Assembly: GCA_022432975.1 (NCBI GenBank)
Contig: CM039510.1
Span: forward strand, 14,650,381 to 14,714,380
DNA: 64,000 nt
Direction of reading: 5' to 3'
From: Begonia masoniana
Taxonomy: Eukaryota > Streptophyta > Magnoliopsida > Cucurbitales > Begoniaceae
Part shown: in pieces, positions 1 through 9,126 of the stretch
Layout of the letters: each line of letters opens with the position of its first letter
Position numbering within the stretch: position 1 is the stretch's first letter
Made by a program: the position numbers and the translations under genes
Notes under the pieces: model-generated
What the model saw: only the letters and a program-made list of their open reading frames with translations
What the model was told of the DNA's origin: nothing
Databases searched by the model: none

Positions 1-1
1 G

Positions 2-291
2 TTGTAGCTATCGGCTTCTATGGAGGGGATACACAGTGTGTTCCATGTTTCTATGTTGAAGAAGTGCATAAGGGATCCATATTATGTTGTAGAGCAGCAG
101 GGCGTTGAAGTTCATCCTACCCTTACTTATGAGGAGAAACCAGTAAGGATCCTGGACTATGCAGCGAAGGTATTGCGCAACAAAAAAGTTCCTTTAGTGA
201 AAGTCTTATAGCATAACCAGACATAGATGAAACAACCTGGGAACGTCAGCAAGACATGATGGAACAACATCCAGAATTATTCAGGTACTGA
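2..291 (+). pseudogene. Ty3/gypsy integrase C-terminus and chromodomain, broken
   Basis: This is the tail of a gag-pol polyprotein cut by the window start. The reading contains GIHSVFHVSMLKKC, the motif after the integrase core in plant Ty3/gypsy elements, then EEKPVRILDYAAKVLRN, the start of a group II chromodomain as in Tekay/Del-type chromoviruses. A stop (TAG, 209-211) and a one-base frame change precede the last chromodomain residues (ETTWERQQDMMEQHPELF in another frame, ending with TGA at 289-291). Closely related copies occur at 14922-15819 (minus) and 25914-26381 (plus). Chromodomains are thought to steer integration to heterochromatin. The copy is dead. Confidence 0.85.
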
Positions 292-302
292 ATTTTGAGG
301 AC

Positions 303-326
303 AAAATTCTTTTAAGGAGGGTAGAT
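303..326 (+). other. Polypurine tract of gypsy element
   Basis: A purine-rich stretch (AAGGAGGG core) immediately precedes the LTR start TGTAACACCC. It is the expected primer site for plus-strand DNA synthesis. The same sequence context occurs before the LTR at 26417. Confidence 0.75.
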
Positions 327-677
327 TGTAACACCCGGTTTTATCAAACTAATTCTCTATTCTTTTAAAATAATGAATGACTAGGCAAGGGCATAAGAGG
401 TAATTAGAAATTTTAAGTGGATAACATATTTAAGGAAAGAGGGTTGGGTTTAATGCACTGAAGCCGCCACTATTTCATAATTTTCCTCTTTGGGTTTTCA
501 GCTCGAGTAGCAGAGCTCTCTAGGCGATTTTCCTTGCTCGATTCTTTTTCAACCTAAGTAAGTTTTCCTCATTCTCTTGCGTTTTAGCAGTTATATAACC
601 GAGGGAGTACAATGTGAGGATTTCAAGGATGCTGTTGATGAGAGTAGGTTCGGGTTCTTGGGGAATAAATGGGAATG
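327..677 (+). repeat. Truncated 3' LTR, gypsy family 1
   Basis: Starts TGTAACACCCGG directly after the polypurine tract and follows the start of the LTRs at 19649 and 26417 (shared ACTAGGCAAGGG, AGCCGCCACT, AAGTTTTCCTCATT). It stops abruptly at 677, where another LTR begins. The remaining U3/R/U5 part is missing from this side. Confidence 0.8.
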
Positions 678-1663
678 TGTAACACCCGGTTTTACGGGAT
701 TTTAAAATTTCATAATATAATGACATTTTTATACATATGTCAAATTAAGTCCGTTTTGCAAGCAGAAAGTGTTATTAGAATCCTAATGATTTATATGGAT
801 TTTAGGAGAAATACGAAATTTAACGAAGTTTCGAAAAGGCCAAAAACACGGGAGGGCAAAACGGTAAGTGATGATTTATTAAAAATAGAAATTATTATTA
901 ATTATTATTATTATTATTATTATTATTAATAGAACAAAAAAACAACTGAATGGCTCGAAGGCCATTCTGCTGTTCGAGCTCGAGCACCCGAGAGCGACAG
1001 AGTGAGCCGAGCGACGTTCCTCCGGCAACCACGCGATTCCGGTCACTGCTCAGACGAGCAAACTCTGGCGAGCTAAAGCCAGTGCTCGGTTCGGCTTTTT
1101 TCGCGCCAGACCCGATCAAAAACCGGTGAGTACTTCCCCTGTTTCTTGCTCGGTTTATGGCCGAGGGTGACGAGCTGCATTGAGCTCCGGTCACCGGCCG
1201 CTTTTGGCCGTTCTCGACGGTGAATGGTCGAGCTTAAGGCCGGCGAAGGTCTCCTGGCAAAGGAGAGCTCGGATTGAGGGAAAAACCGAGGGCTCCAAAT
1301 TGGAATTTGATTAGATTATATTAATTGGACATTAGGGGGATTGATTGGTGAGGAATTGGAGGAGAATTGATGAAAAACCAGAAAAGGGAATTTTTCCGGT
1401 TAAATGGCAGTTCGGGTTTTGCCATTTTGACCTAGTTGCGGTTATTTGTTTTAAAAATTCCTTTTGGCAGATTAAACTAGGATATTAGAGGAGTGCGTGG
1501 CCGCTGGAATCGTTCGATTCCGATATCCGGTGCGAAAGTTATGCACATTTGAAGTTTCAGGTCGGTTTTTACTGAACCCAAATTAGTGGTCCGTTTAGTT
1601 AGGTTGTTTAACTTTATAGTTTATATTTTACAGTCTTGATGGTACAGTGTTAGGGTCGTGACA
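678..1663 (+). repeat. Internally deleted LTR, long-LTR family 2
   Basis: Begins TGTAACACCCGG and continues with the family-2 signature (ATGACATTTTTATAC, then GGTCCGTTT-like, then CGTGGCCGCTGGAATCGTTC), parallel to 9127, 15820, 55706 and 61120. Near 1590 it jumps to the family's terminal segment and ends GTTAGGGTCGTGACA. About 1.5-2 kb of the usual 2.4-3.0 kb LTR is therefore absent. The flanking 5-mers (gaatg / catta) do not match, so it is not a clean solo LTR. Confidence 0.7.
894..929 (+). repeat. (ATT)n microsatellite
   Basis: An ATT trinucleotide run inside the family-2 LTR, with one or two interruptions. Confidence 0.9.
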
Positions 1664-2023
1664 CATTAGGTCTGGAAAAGTAAACACACAGCAGCCAAAA
1701 GAGAAATAAAACATCAAGTACACTATTTGTTAGAGTTTGATCTACCAAAAGGGGAAGAAAAACTTGTAACACGAAAATGGTGGAAATGAAAACTTAAAAA
1801 CTCATGCTCAAGTTGCAGAGAACTAACAAAAACGTTCTGGAAATGATCTTTGCAAGAAACTAAAACAGAAGATAAGAAAAACAGCAAGAACACCAAACCG
1901 AAAATGAAGAACATCAAGCACCCGGTTTTGGTGCCTCGGTTTTGGGCAACCAAATGGGTTTGAAAAACCAAACAGATCTGGTTTCCCTCATTCTAAGGGA
2001 GCTATCCAAGCTCTGATACCACC
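1664..2023 (-). mobile_element. Leader fragment of a minus-strand copia element
   Basis: On the minus strand this 360 bp piece follows a primer-binding site and corresponds to the untranslated leader of an LTR element whose LTR lies at 2024-3342. No convincing gag reading frame is present. It is cut at 1663/1664 by the family-2 LTR fragment. The classification as copia rests on the LTR type and is an inference. Confidence 0.5.
2010..2021 (-). other. Primer-binding site, tRNA-iMet
   Basis: The minus strand reads TGGTATCAGAGC, the exact complement of the 3' end of plant initiator tRNA-Met, two bases from the LTR terminus (CAACA on the minus strand). Confidence 0.85.
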
Positions 2024-3342
2024 TGTTGAGCTCCGACCTGCAAATAGGACTCAAGAACTCGAAGAAGACCGTTAGCTCTGGGTGACACAAATCCGAGTAA
2101 ATTCGAGAATGAAAAATGTAAAAGAAATATCAAACGTGCTCGAAATTTAATGAAATTTTAGGTGAATCTTGTGAAGTGAGTGTGGTGTGTGCTGGTGAAA
2201 ATCGTGGTCTAGATTCGTTAAGATGAAGGATTTATGGACTGTTTTCCAAGAATCGGCCGATGAGTGCTTCAATGGAGCTTCCGGCAAGAGTTTCTTCCAA
2301 GGAAGATAACTCGATTCAAGGAATCGGTTATGTCCACTCCTTGCTGTTTTCCGCTCTCAAAAGAGTGGAGAAGGAGGTGGCAAAATCCACTCCAACTAGC
2401 TACCAAGCTAGAAGAATGGTTCGGGGGGGCGCAACCCCTCGGTTGTTGTCAACCGAGCTTACCTTGGAAGCTCCTTGCTCCAAGCTTCTTCTTCTATTGA
2501 GAGAGAAATCCGTGGGTGCTCATAAATCAACAAAAAAAAGTTATAAACACCAATGTCATGAATATATAGACCTAATGGTGGGCTTGGGCTTGGGCTTGGG
2601 CTTGGGCTTGGGCTTGGGCTTGGGCTTGGGCTTGGGCTTGGGCTTGGGCTTGGGCTTGGGCTTGGGCTTGGGCTTGGGCTTGGGCTTGGGCTTGGGCTTG
2701 GGCTTGGGCTTGGGCTTGGGCTTGGGCTTGGGCTTGGGCTTGGGCTTGGGCTTGGGCTTGGGCTTGGGCTTGGGCTTGGGCTTGGGCTTGGGCTTGGGCT
2801 TGGGCTTGGGCTTGGGCTTGGGCTTGGGCTTGGGCTTGGGCTTGGGCTTGGGCTTGGGCTTGGGCTTGGGCTTGGGCTTGGGCTTGGGCTTGGGCTTGGG
2901 CTTGGGCTTGGGCTTGGGCTTGGGCTTGGGCTTGGGCTTGGGCTTGGGCTTGGGCTTGGGCTTGGGCTTGGGCTTGGGCTTGGGCTTGGGCTTGGGCTTG
3001 GGCTTGGGCTTGGGCTTGGGCTTGGGCTTGGGCTTGGGCTTGGGCTTGGGCTTGGGCTTGGGCTTGGGCTTGGGCTTGGGCTTGGTGGGCTTGGGCTTGG
3101 GCTTGGAAGGGGAATGATGGGTCATCATGTGGACTTGAGCCATGTCTTCAACTTCAATGGGTCAAACCAAGCCACCAACTAATCCTATCATTCATCTAAT
3201 CCTAACATGCATCTAATAAAGTTTAAACAAGAAGGCCAACGTTTGCCAATAAGTTCGAAATTTCAAAAAAAGTAACAAATATCAAAGCTCGGGAAGACAA
3301 ATTCCCATGTGAGCATTAAGATGCCTCTTTAGTCTTTCCACA
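2024..3342 (-). mobile_element. 5' LTR of minus-strand copia-like element
   Basis: In plus coordinates it begins TGTTGAGCTCCGACC directly beside the primer-binding site, which fixes the inner boundary. The outer boundary at about 3342 (TTTCCACA) is chosen because the minus strand there starts TGTGGAAAGACTAAAGAGG, like many Tork-type LTR starts; it is less certain. A long GGGCTT array sits inside. No partner LTR lies in the window, so no target duplication can be tested. Confidence 0.6.
2579..3107 (+). repeat. (GGGCTT)n hexanucleotide array
   Basis: About 84 uninterrupted copies of GGGCTT, then a GGT interruption near 3084 and three more copies. The strand carries GGG every six bases, so G-quadruplex formation is plausible. 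Open frames across it (Gly-Leu on plus, Lys-Pro on minus) are artefacts of the repeat. Confidence 0.97.
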
Positions 3343-6124
3343 TGAGTAGATCCTTTGATTGGTCAACGTCCCCAGCTTTAATCTCCCACTTCAAGTCGTC
3401 CACGGTGCCCTCCAAGTCTTCACACGAACCATGACCTGCAAAAGAGACAAGTGTGTCAGTAAAATTGTGGACTCGGGTCTGGGATCGTGTAATGGGCCTA
3501 CGGGGCACATCAGGTTTTGAATCTCTAAACATGATCAGAATGTTTTTGCTAATAAAGATTTTACAGGTGGTATTGTTACCTAGTCTTTAGATTGTCGGCC
3601 ACTCTTTTTTATATGTGGGTGTTGTCGTTGCTGACCTTGCTCACCGGCCACTCTTTTTTATTCGTGAGTTGTGTCGTCGCTTAGTTTGCTCGTCGACAAT
3701 CTGGGTGACACTGATGGATCTTTAGATCGTCATCACTTTTTTTTCTAACTCGCGAGGTGCTAACTGGTCTACTGGTCACCCCCTTTCTTTATTAGTATGT
3801 CAGATGGGTCATTGAGGGAGTCCTTTTTCATTGGAACTATTTTTCTAATGAAAATTGTGGAGTTTTAGTTTATTTATATCTACTAATGCATGTAGCAATA
3901 TTTTCAAACCTGTCCAACCATGACTTGTTAAGCACGTTTTAAAATGGTATAAAGGATTTGACAATTTATAAATCCTTGACAGGTGCAGCCTTTTTTGAAA
4001 TGAGAAGAAAATAATTTTTGAAAGTAAATCTATGCAATGCATTCATAGCTGTCTCATGGTTTTGAAATGAAATGATAAAACTAGTTTTCACATGCATTTT
4101 AGTATAGTATAAGACTTCCTTTGAGTTAGTCGCTAATCCCAAAAGACCCTCCTCATTTTCTCCAAGTTAGGATCATAAAGGTCATTGGTGATGTTGTTTG
4201 CTGAGGAGTGATTTTCCTTTTGGTTCTCCTCTTAATTTATCTCAATTATTATTCAATGTCTTGTTCAGGAATTTCTCATTTATTTTATTTTTCTTATCTT
4301 TGTTCTGTATAAATATTAAGTGTTTGTTTTTTTTACTTCCTACACGGCATTTCGCTGGATTTAAATTAGTTTTGTACAATTTTTACTCTTGTGTGATCGC
4401 TATGTGGACTTCGGTCTATTAGGTCATTGCACAATTTATTTTTAAATATTTGGTTGTAAATCTATCTTTAGGCTGGATGATCAGGTTCTCTCTAAAGATC
4501 AGGTCGTTGGACTCGGCATTTCTGTCTAGGTCCACCACGGGTCATGAGACTAACTCTATCTCTCTCTCTCTAACCTTTCTACACAAGGAAAGTTCTGTAA
4601 TTACTAGTTTGAATTAGACAAAAGTAGTATTAGTGAAAAACGACAAGAACTTATTTCCTTCTTGGCCTTTGATCTGTCAACGATGAGCAGTAAGCTGTAA
4701 TAAAACCACGTGCAACACAGCCTTCAAATTATCTTTCGTATGCATTTGTTCTTGCAAAGTCAAATACTAGTAATTAAAGAAACCTACTTCCCTAATTTCC
4801 CTTCTACCTTTTATTTTCCAGTACATGGTGCATGCTTGGGCTTGAATTTTCTGTGTTTCCATGAAGTCGCCTTTTGAAACTCCACTATTATTATAGAAGG
4901 ATCCTTCCCTTCTTCTGTTTCTGGATTTGTTTTTGTTCATATCTTTGTTTTGTAACTAAAAGGTCCTTGATTCAGCTTTAGCTATTTAGCATTATTTGTG
5001 TTTCATACTTATTACCATAGTATAAAATAAAATTTAGTGGAGTAAGTAAATAAAGAAAAAGACAAAAAGATTTGTCCATATTATTAATATCATGTCATTT
5101 CATCAAACAAGAGAAACCCCTCACAGTGTCACACATTTTATCTCATAGATACGCATATATTTACACAGAAAACCCATTATAAAATGAGACAGAAGAAAAG
5201 TGGAAAATAATTAAGAGTGCATTTGAAACAAATTATGGTAGAATAAAAGTGTGGTCCTTATTTTGAAGTTTGGAAGGAAGTCGGTAGTAGGATATTAGGT
5301 CTACAACTGTCTCCATTTTAGTTTTGTCAAGGACGTATCCGACACTACTATTATATAAACTATATGAAGATTTACTACCTTGAAATTATTTCTAATTTAT
5401 TTTTATCTTAATGATTAGTATTTCCTTACCAGCCTACTCTATTTGTTAAACTAAATTTACTTCTTAAATTATTTAAAGAATTATTGAAATCTTGTCATTT
5501 AAAATTTTTATAGATCAAATTCATTGAGGATTTATTTTGTTTCCATAGTAACAATAAATGTTTTATAGAATGTGTAGCATTGTTACTGTGTAAAATACGA
5601 GTTAATCATATCCTAAATTCAACGGATTCAGTGAGAGGAAAGAGTTTGAAGGTGAGATTTTGTCATAATAACAAGTCAAAAACCATGACGCACCAATAAC
5701 CAATTACCTCAAATGACTTGAAAGGTAAGTCCACTTCATCCCCTTTACTCTCTATTTTATTTCAAATTCAAAATTTCTGAAATTTTAATAGAAATGTGAT
5801 TCAAGTTCGTACACTTGAAATCCTCGGACGAAAAGCGATTATGATAATGAAAATGATTTATAGCATATCTAGCTTGGGTTTTATGATGGTCTAAGTTTAA
5901 ATTAATCTTCTTCAATACAATTAAAATAATAAATTGTGAAACGAAACGATAATAAGTTTGAAAGTACCCAAAACTTAGAAATATGGTTATTGTATTGAAA
6001 GTCATTAAGTGAAATGATTTTAGGCATGTAATTGACTAACCAAATGTAATCGTAATTACAAACCAATGTACAGTATTAAATTATAAACCATAAAGTAAGA
6101 ATCGATTGTAAAACCCAGTCAACC
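3343..6124. other. Stretch with no recognisable gene
   Basis: AT-rich DNA with only short chance ORFs. It has a short CT run near 4559-4574 and a segment at 3508-3800 that recurs near the window end. No LTR termini, terminal inverted repeats, tRNA or conserved protein motif were seen. It may include old decayed transposons. Confidence 0.5.
3508..3800 (+). repeat. Dispersed repeat shared with 63587-63709
   Basis: TTTTGAATCT.TAAAC.TGATCAGA occurs both here and at 63590. Both places continue with T-rich sequence, GTCGT.GCTGA and a TTTAGATTGTCG / TTCAGATTGTCG motif. The shared order suggests two diverged copies of one repeat, possibly an old LTR. The family is not recognised. Confidence 0.45.
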
Positions 6125-6939
6125 AAAATAGAAATTATGATAGTGGAGTTGTCACATCTAAGTAGAAATTTCTTATATGATTAATCCTCTAAGATTTCCT
6201 TCCAAAGCATTAGCACAACTCTCGGTGACAATACATTCGCTCTAGGCCGTAGAGAGTGTCATAGAGTTTTGTTTCTTAGAGAACCAAGATATCAAAGATT
6301 CTCCACAAGTATCACTCGTGCTCTTTCTATCAACTAAACTATCAGCATAGTTGAAATCGAAATATCCCACTAAATTTGAAGAAGTTCCTTTGATATACCA
6401 TAAGCTTAAATTGTATGTCTCACTTAAATATTTAAATATCCACTTACCTGCATTTAAGTGAGATTTCTTAAGAGAATCTTGAAAACTAGCACACAAACAT
6501 ACACTAAAAAGAATGTCAGGTCTATTTGCCATTAGATACAAAGACTCAATCATGCCAGAATATTTCTTTGAATTCACATCTTTATATTTTTCATCATTAT
6601 CGAATTTGGTAGAAGTGTTCATAGAAGTACGGAAGATTTGGATGAGCCTACACCAAATCTTTTTAGAATCTCATTGACATACTTCTCTTGGTTTAATAAA
6701 AATCCATCTTGAAATTTTCTAATTTGAAGTCCAAAGAATAGTTTCAACTGACCTATCATTCTCATATCCAAGCCAAATCTTTGCAAAGTTAATCATTGTT
6801 GCACGAAATGCACGAAAGAGGATATCATCAACATATATTTGAACAATAAGCACGTTATCACCTTTATGTTTGGTGAAAAAGGTGGAGATAATTTTTCCCA
6901 TCTTAAAATCTCTTTCAAGAAAAAATTTACTGAATGGAG
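6125..6939 (-). pseudogene. Ty1/copia reverse transcriptase end and RNase H, broken
   Basis: The minus-strand reading gives IVQIYVDDILF (the YVDD catalytic motif of copia reverse transcriptase), then LMANRPDILFSVCL, DRKSTSDTCG, WFSKKQNSMTLSTA and RCDNST, in the order of copia RT-RNase H. Several stops and frame shifts interrupt it, and the C-terminus fades near 6125. The N-terminal half of RT is displaced to 8807-9126 by the foldback cluster. Further parts of the same element lie at 12116, 34105, 37178 and 54663. It is an old dead copy. Confidence 0.85.
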
Positions 6940-7013
6940 TTTTTGCCTCCCTCCCTACTCGAACCCAAGATCTCAGGGACTAGTACTTGGGCTACAAGTG
7001 AGGAGTACCACTT

Positions 7014-7213
7014 GATCAAGTTGTACTCCTCACTTGTAGCCCAAGTACTAGTCCTGAAGTCTTGGGTTCGAGTGAGGGGGGAAGGCAAAAACTCCCTTCA
7101 GGGGGGGAGAAGATCATGAGTACACGTGGGATGGCTTTCGAGAAACCACGTGGCAGGGCCCTGTGTGAGCTGGGACTGCACGGCCTGTCGGGGGAGCCTG
7201 GCGGGTCGTTACA
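7014..7213 (+). repeat. tRNA-headed unit, single arm
   Basis: One arm from GATCAAGTTGTACTCC to GGCGGGTCGTTACA. It lies head-to-head with a truncated inverted copy at 6940-7015; the two heads abut at GATCAAG. Confidence 0.7.
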
Positions 7214-7316
7214 AAACCCTGGCTCTCAGGTCTACATAACCAAGGGTTAACCATCCCAGGTACCACTTGAGCTACTACATAACCAAGGGTTCACCATCCC
7301 AAGAACCACTTGAGCT

Positions 7317-7697
7317 ACTAGCTCAAGTGGTACCTGGGATGGTGAACCCTTGGTTATGTAGACCTGGGGGCTAGGGCTCTAATCCCAGGGAAGGCAAAAA
7401 CTCCCATTTACCAGGTGGTGGGAGAAGATCATGAGTACACGTGGGACGACCTTAAGAAAACCACGTGGCAGTGTCTGTTGGCTAGTGGGTCGGACTGCAC
7501 GGCCTGTTAGGAGAGCCCGGCAGGTCGTTACACAAAAGGCACCTTTTTTGTAACGACCGCCCAGCCGTACATCGCTGGCACGTCACCCCGTTCTAAATCT
7601 CACCATATGGGGGGTCAAGTCGTGCAGTCCGGCCCACAGGCAGACCGACACTGCCACATGGCAGCCACACAGGCCCACCACGTGTACTCACGGAGCT
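7317..7697. repeat. Foldback unit 1 (tRNA-like arms outward)
   Basis: The left arm (plus) starts TAGCTCAAGTGGTACC and ends GGTCGTTACA near 7532. The right arm (minus) starts TGTAACGACC near 7549 and ends near GGAGCTCAAGT. Between the tails is a short palindromic spacer with GGCACC. The left head is a variant (GATGGTGAACCCTTGG) also seen inverted at 7215-7316. Confidence 0.65.
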
Positions 7698-7848
7698 CAA
7701 GTGGTACTCCTCACTTGTAGCCGAAGTACTAGTCCCTGAGGTCTTGTGTTCGAGTGGGGAGGGAGACAAAAACTCCCTTCAGGGGGGAGAAGACCGCGAG
7801 TACACGTGGTGAGCCTGTGTGGCTGCCATGTGGCAGTGTCGGTGGGCC

Positions 7849-8280
7849 TTGTAGCCCAGGTACTAGTCCCTGAGGTCTTGGGTTCGAGTGGGGAGAGAGG
7901 CAAAAACTCCCTTCAGAGAGGAGAAGATCGTGAGTACACGTGGGTAGGCCTTCTGGAAACCACGTCGCAGCGGGCCCATCGGGGGGCACTACACGGCCTG
8001 TCGGGGGAGCCTGGTAGGTCGTTATAAAAAAAGCGCCTTTTTTGTAACGACCGCCCAGCCGTACATCACTGGTACGTCACTCCATTCTAGATCTCACTAT
8101 ACGCGGGGTCAAGTCGTGCAGTCTGGCCCACAGGCCCACCGACACTGCCACGTGGCAGCCACGTGTACTCCCGTTCTTCTCCCCCTTGAAGGGAGTTTTT
8201 GCTTCCCTCCCCACTTGAACCCAAGACCTCAGGGACTAGTACTTGGACTACAAGTGAGGAGTACCACTTAAGCTAACTAG
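7849..8280. repeat. Foldback unit 2
   Basis: Left arm (plus) ends GGTCGTTATA near 8024; right arm (minus) begins TGTAACGACC at 8043; the spacer is A-rich, AGCGCC, then T-rich. The right arm carries a variant body (GCCCAGCCGTACATC) shared with unit 1. A shorter plus arm at 7691-7848 precedes it. Confidence 0.65.
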
Positions 8281-8610
8281 CTCAAGTGGTACTCCTCACT
8301 TGTAGCCCAAGTACTAGTCCCTGAGGTCTTGGGTTTGAGTGGGGAGAGAGGCAAAAACACCCTTCAGGGGGGGGGGGGGGGAAGATTGTGAGTACACGTG
8401 GGACGGCCTTCGGGAAACCACGTGACAGGGCCCTGTGTGAGCCGGGACTGCACGGCCTGGCCTATCGGGGGGTTGGGTCATTACAAAAAGGCGCCTTTTT
8501 TGTAACGACCCGCCAGGCTCCCCCGGCAGGCCGTGCAGTGCCCCCCGATGGGCCTGCACCCACGTGGTTTCCCGAAGGCCGTCCCACGTGTACTCACGAT
8601 CAGTAGCTCA
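8277..8610. repeat. Foldback unit 3
   Basis: Left arm (plus) ends GGTCATTACA at 8485; the spacer AAAAGGCGCCTTTTTT is a near-perfect palindrome; the right arm (minus) begins TGTAACGACC at 8501 and runs toward GATCAGTAGCTCAAG. A G-run at about 8369-8382 lies in the left arm. Confidence 0.65.
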
Positions 8611-8806
8611 AGTGGTTCTACTCACTTGTAGCTCAGGTACTAGTCCTTGAGGTCTTGGGTTCGAGTGGGGATGGAGGCAAAAACTCCCTTCAGGGGGGAA
8701 GAAGATCGTGAGTACATGCGGGACGGCCTTCGGGAAACCACGTGGCTGAGCCCTGTGTGAGCCGGGACTGCACGGCCTGGCCCATCGGGAGGTTGGGTCG
8801 TTACAC
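8603..8806 (+). repeat. tRNA-headed unit, single arm
   Basis: From TAGCTCAAGTGGTTCTAC to GGTTGGGTCGTTACA; the copia sequence resumes directly after it. It defines the right edge of the cluster. Confidence 0.7.
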
Positions 8807-9126
8807 TAACACCTCAATTTTCATCCAATTTATTATTGAATACCCATTTTCTTTCCAGTAATGGAGTGTTCTTTTGGTCATGGAACAAGTTCCCAAATAT
8901 TTTTCCTTCCAAATTAATTTAGTTCTATTTGCATGGTCATAATCCAATTTTCATCAAATTAGGCTTCATCAAAATTCTTAGGGTCTATTTGAGAAATAAA
9001 AGCTATGTTTGTACAGAAATGTCTAAGAGATACTCTAGTTTTGATTTCTAAGGAGAATAACATAGAATTTCATCTATAAGATGACTCTTAGAATATCACC
9101 AATCTTTAGGTAAATCATATTGAAAT
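8807..9126 (-). pseudogene. Ty1/copia reverse transcriptase N-terminus, broken
   Basis: The minus strand reads a degenerate KNIWELVP then NNKLDEN-like sequence, the opening of copia reverse transcriptase (NIWELV...WVF.NKLDE.G), with several stops. It belongs to the same element as 6125-6939 on one side and 12116-12399 on the other; the solo LTR at 9127 separates it from the latter. Confidence 0.7.

Larger units (their letters stand above)
6940..8806. mobile_element. Cluster of tRNA-headed, inverted repeat units
   Basis: About ten related copies alternate in orientation. Each head begins near TAGCTCAAGTGGTACTCC (like a Pol III A box) and about 40 bases later has TTGGGTTCGAGTGGGG (like a B box), as in tRNA-derived SINEs. 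The body has GGCAAAAACTCCC, GTGAGTACACGTGGGACGG, GAAACCACGTGG and GACTGCACGGCCTG. The tail ends GGTCGTTACA. The cluster sits inside copia RT and replaces about 100 codons. It is not a functional tRNA locus; no proper acceptor stem or anticodon arm was recognised. Confidence 0.75.

Noticed and set aside
2579..3107. Interstitial telomere repeat
   Set aside because: The unit is GGGCTT, not the plant telomere unit TTTAGGG, and it lies within an LTR.
2260..3143. Long open frames encoding Gly-Leu (plus) or Lys-Pro (minus) repeats
   Set aside because: They are produced by the GGGCTT array, which has a period divisible by three and no stops. No conserved flanking domain exists.
6940..8806. Cluster of functional tRNA genes
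   Set aside because: Only A- and B-box-like motifs are present; complete cloverleaf stems were not found, and the heads continue into a shared non-tRNA body.
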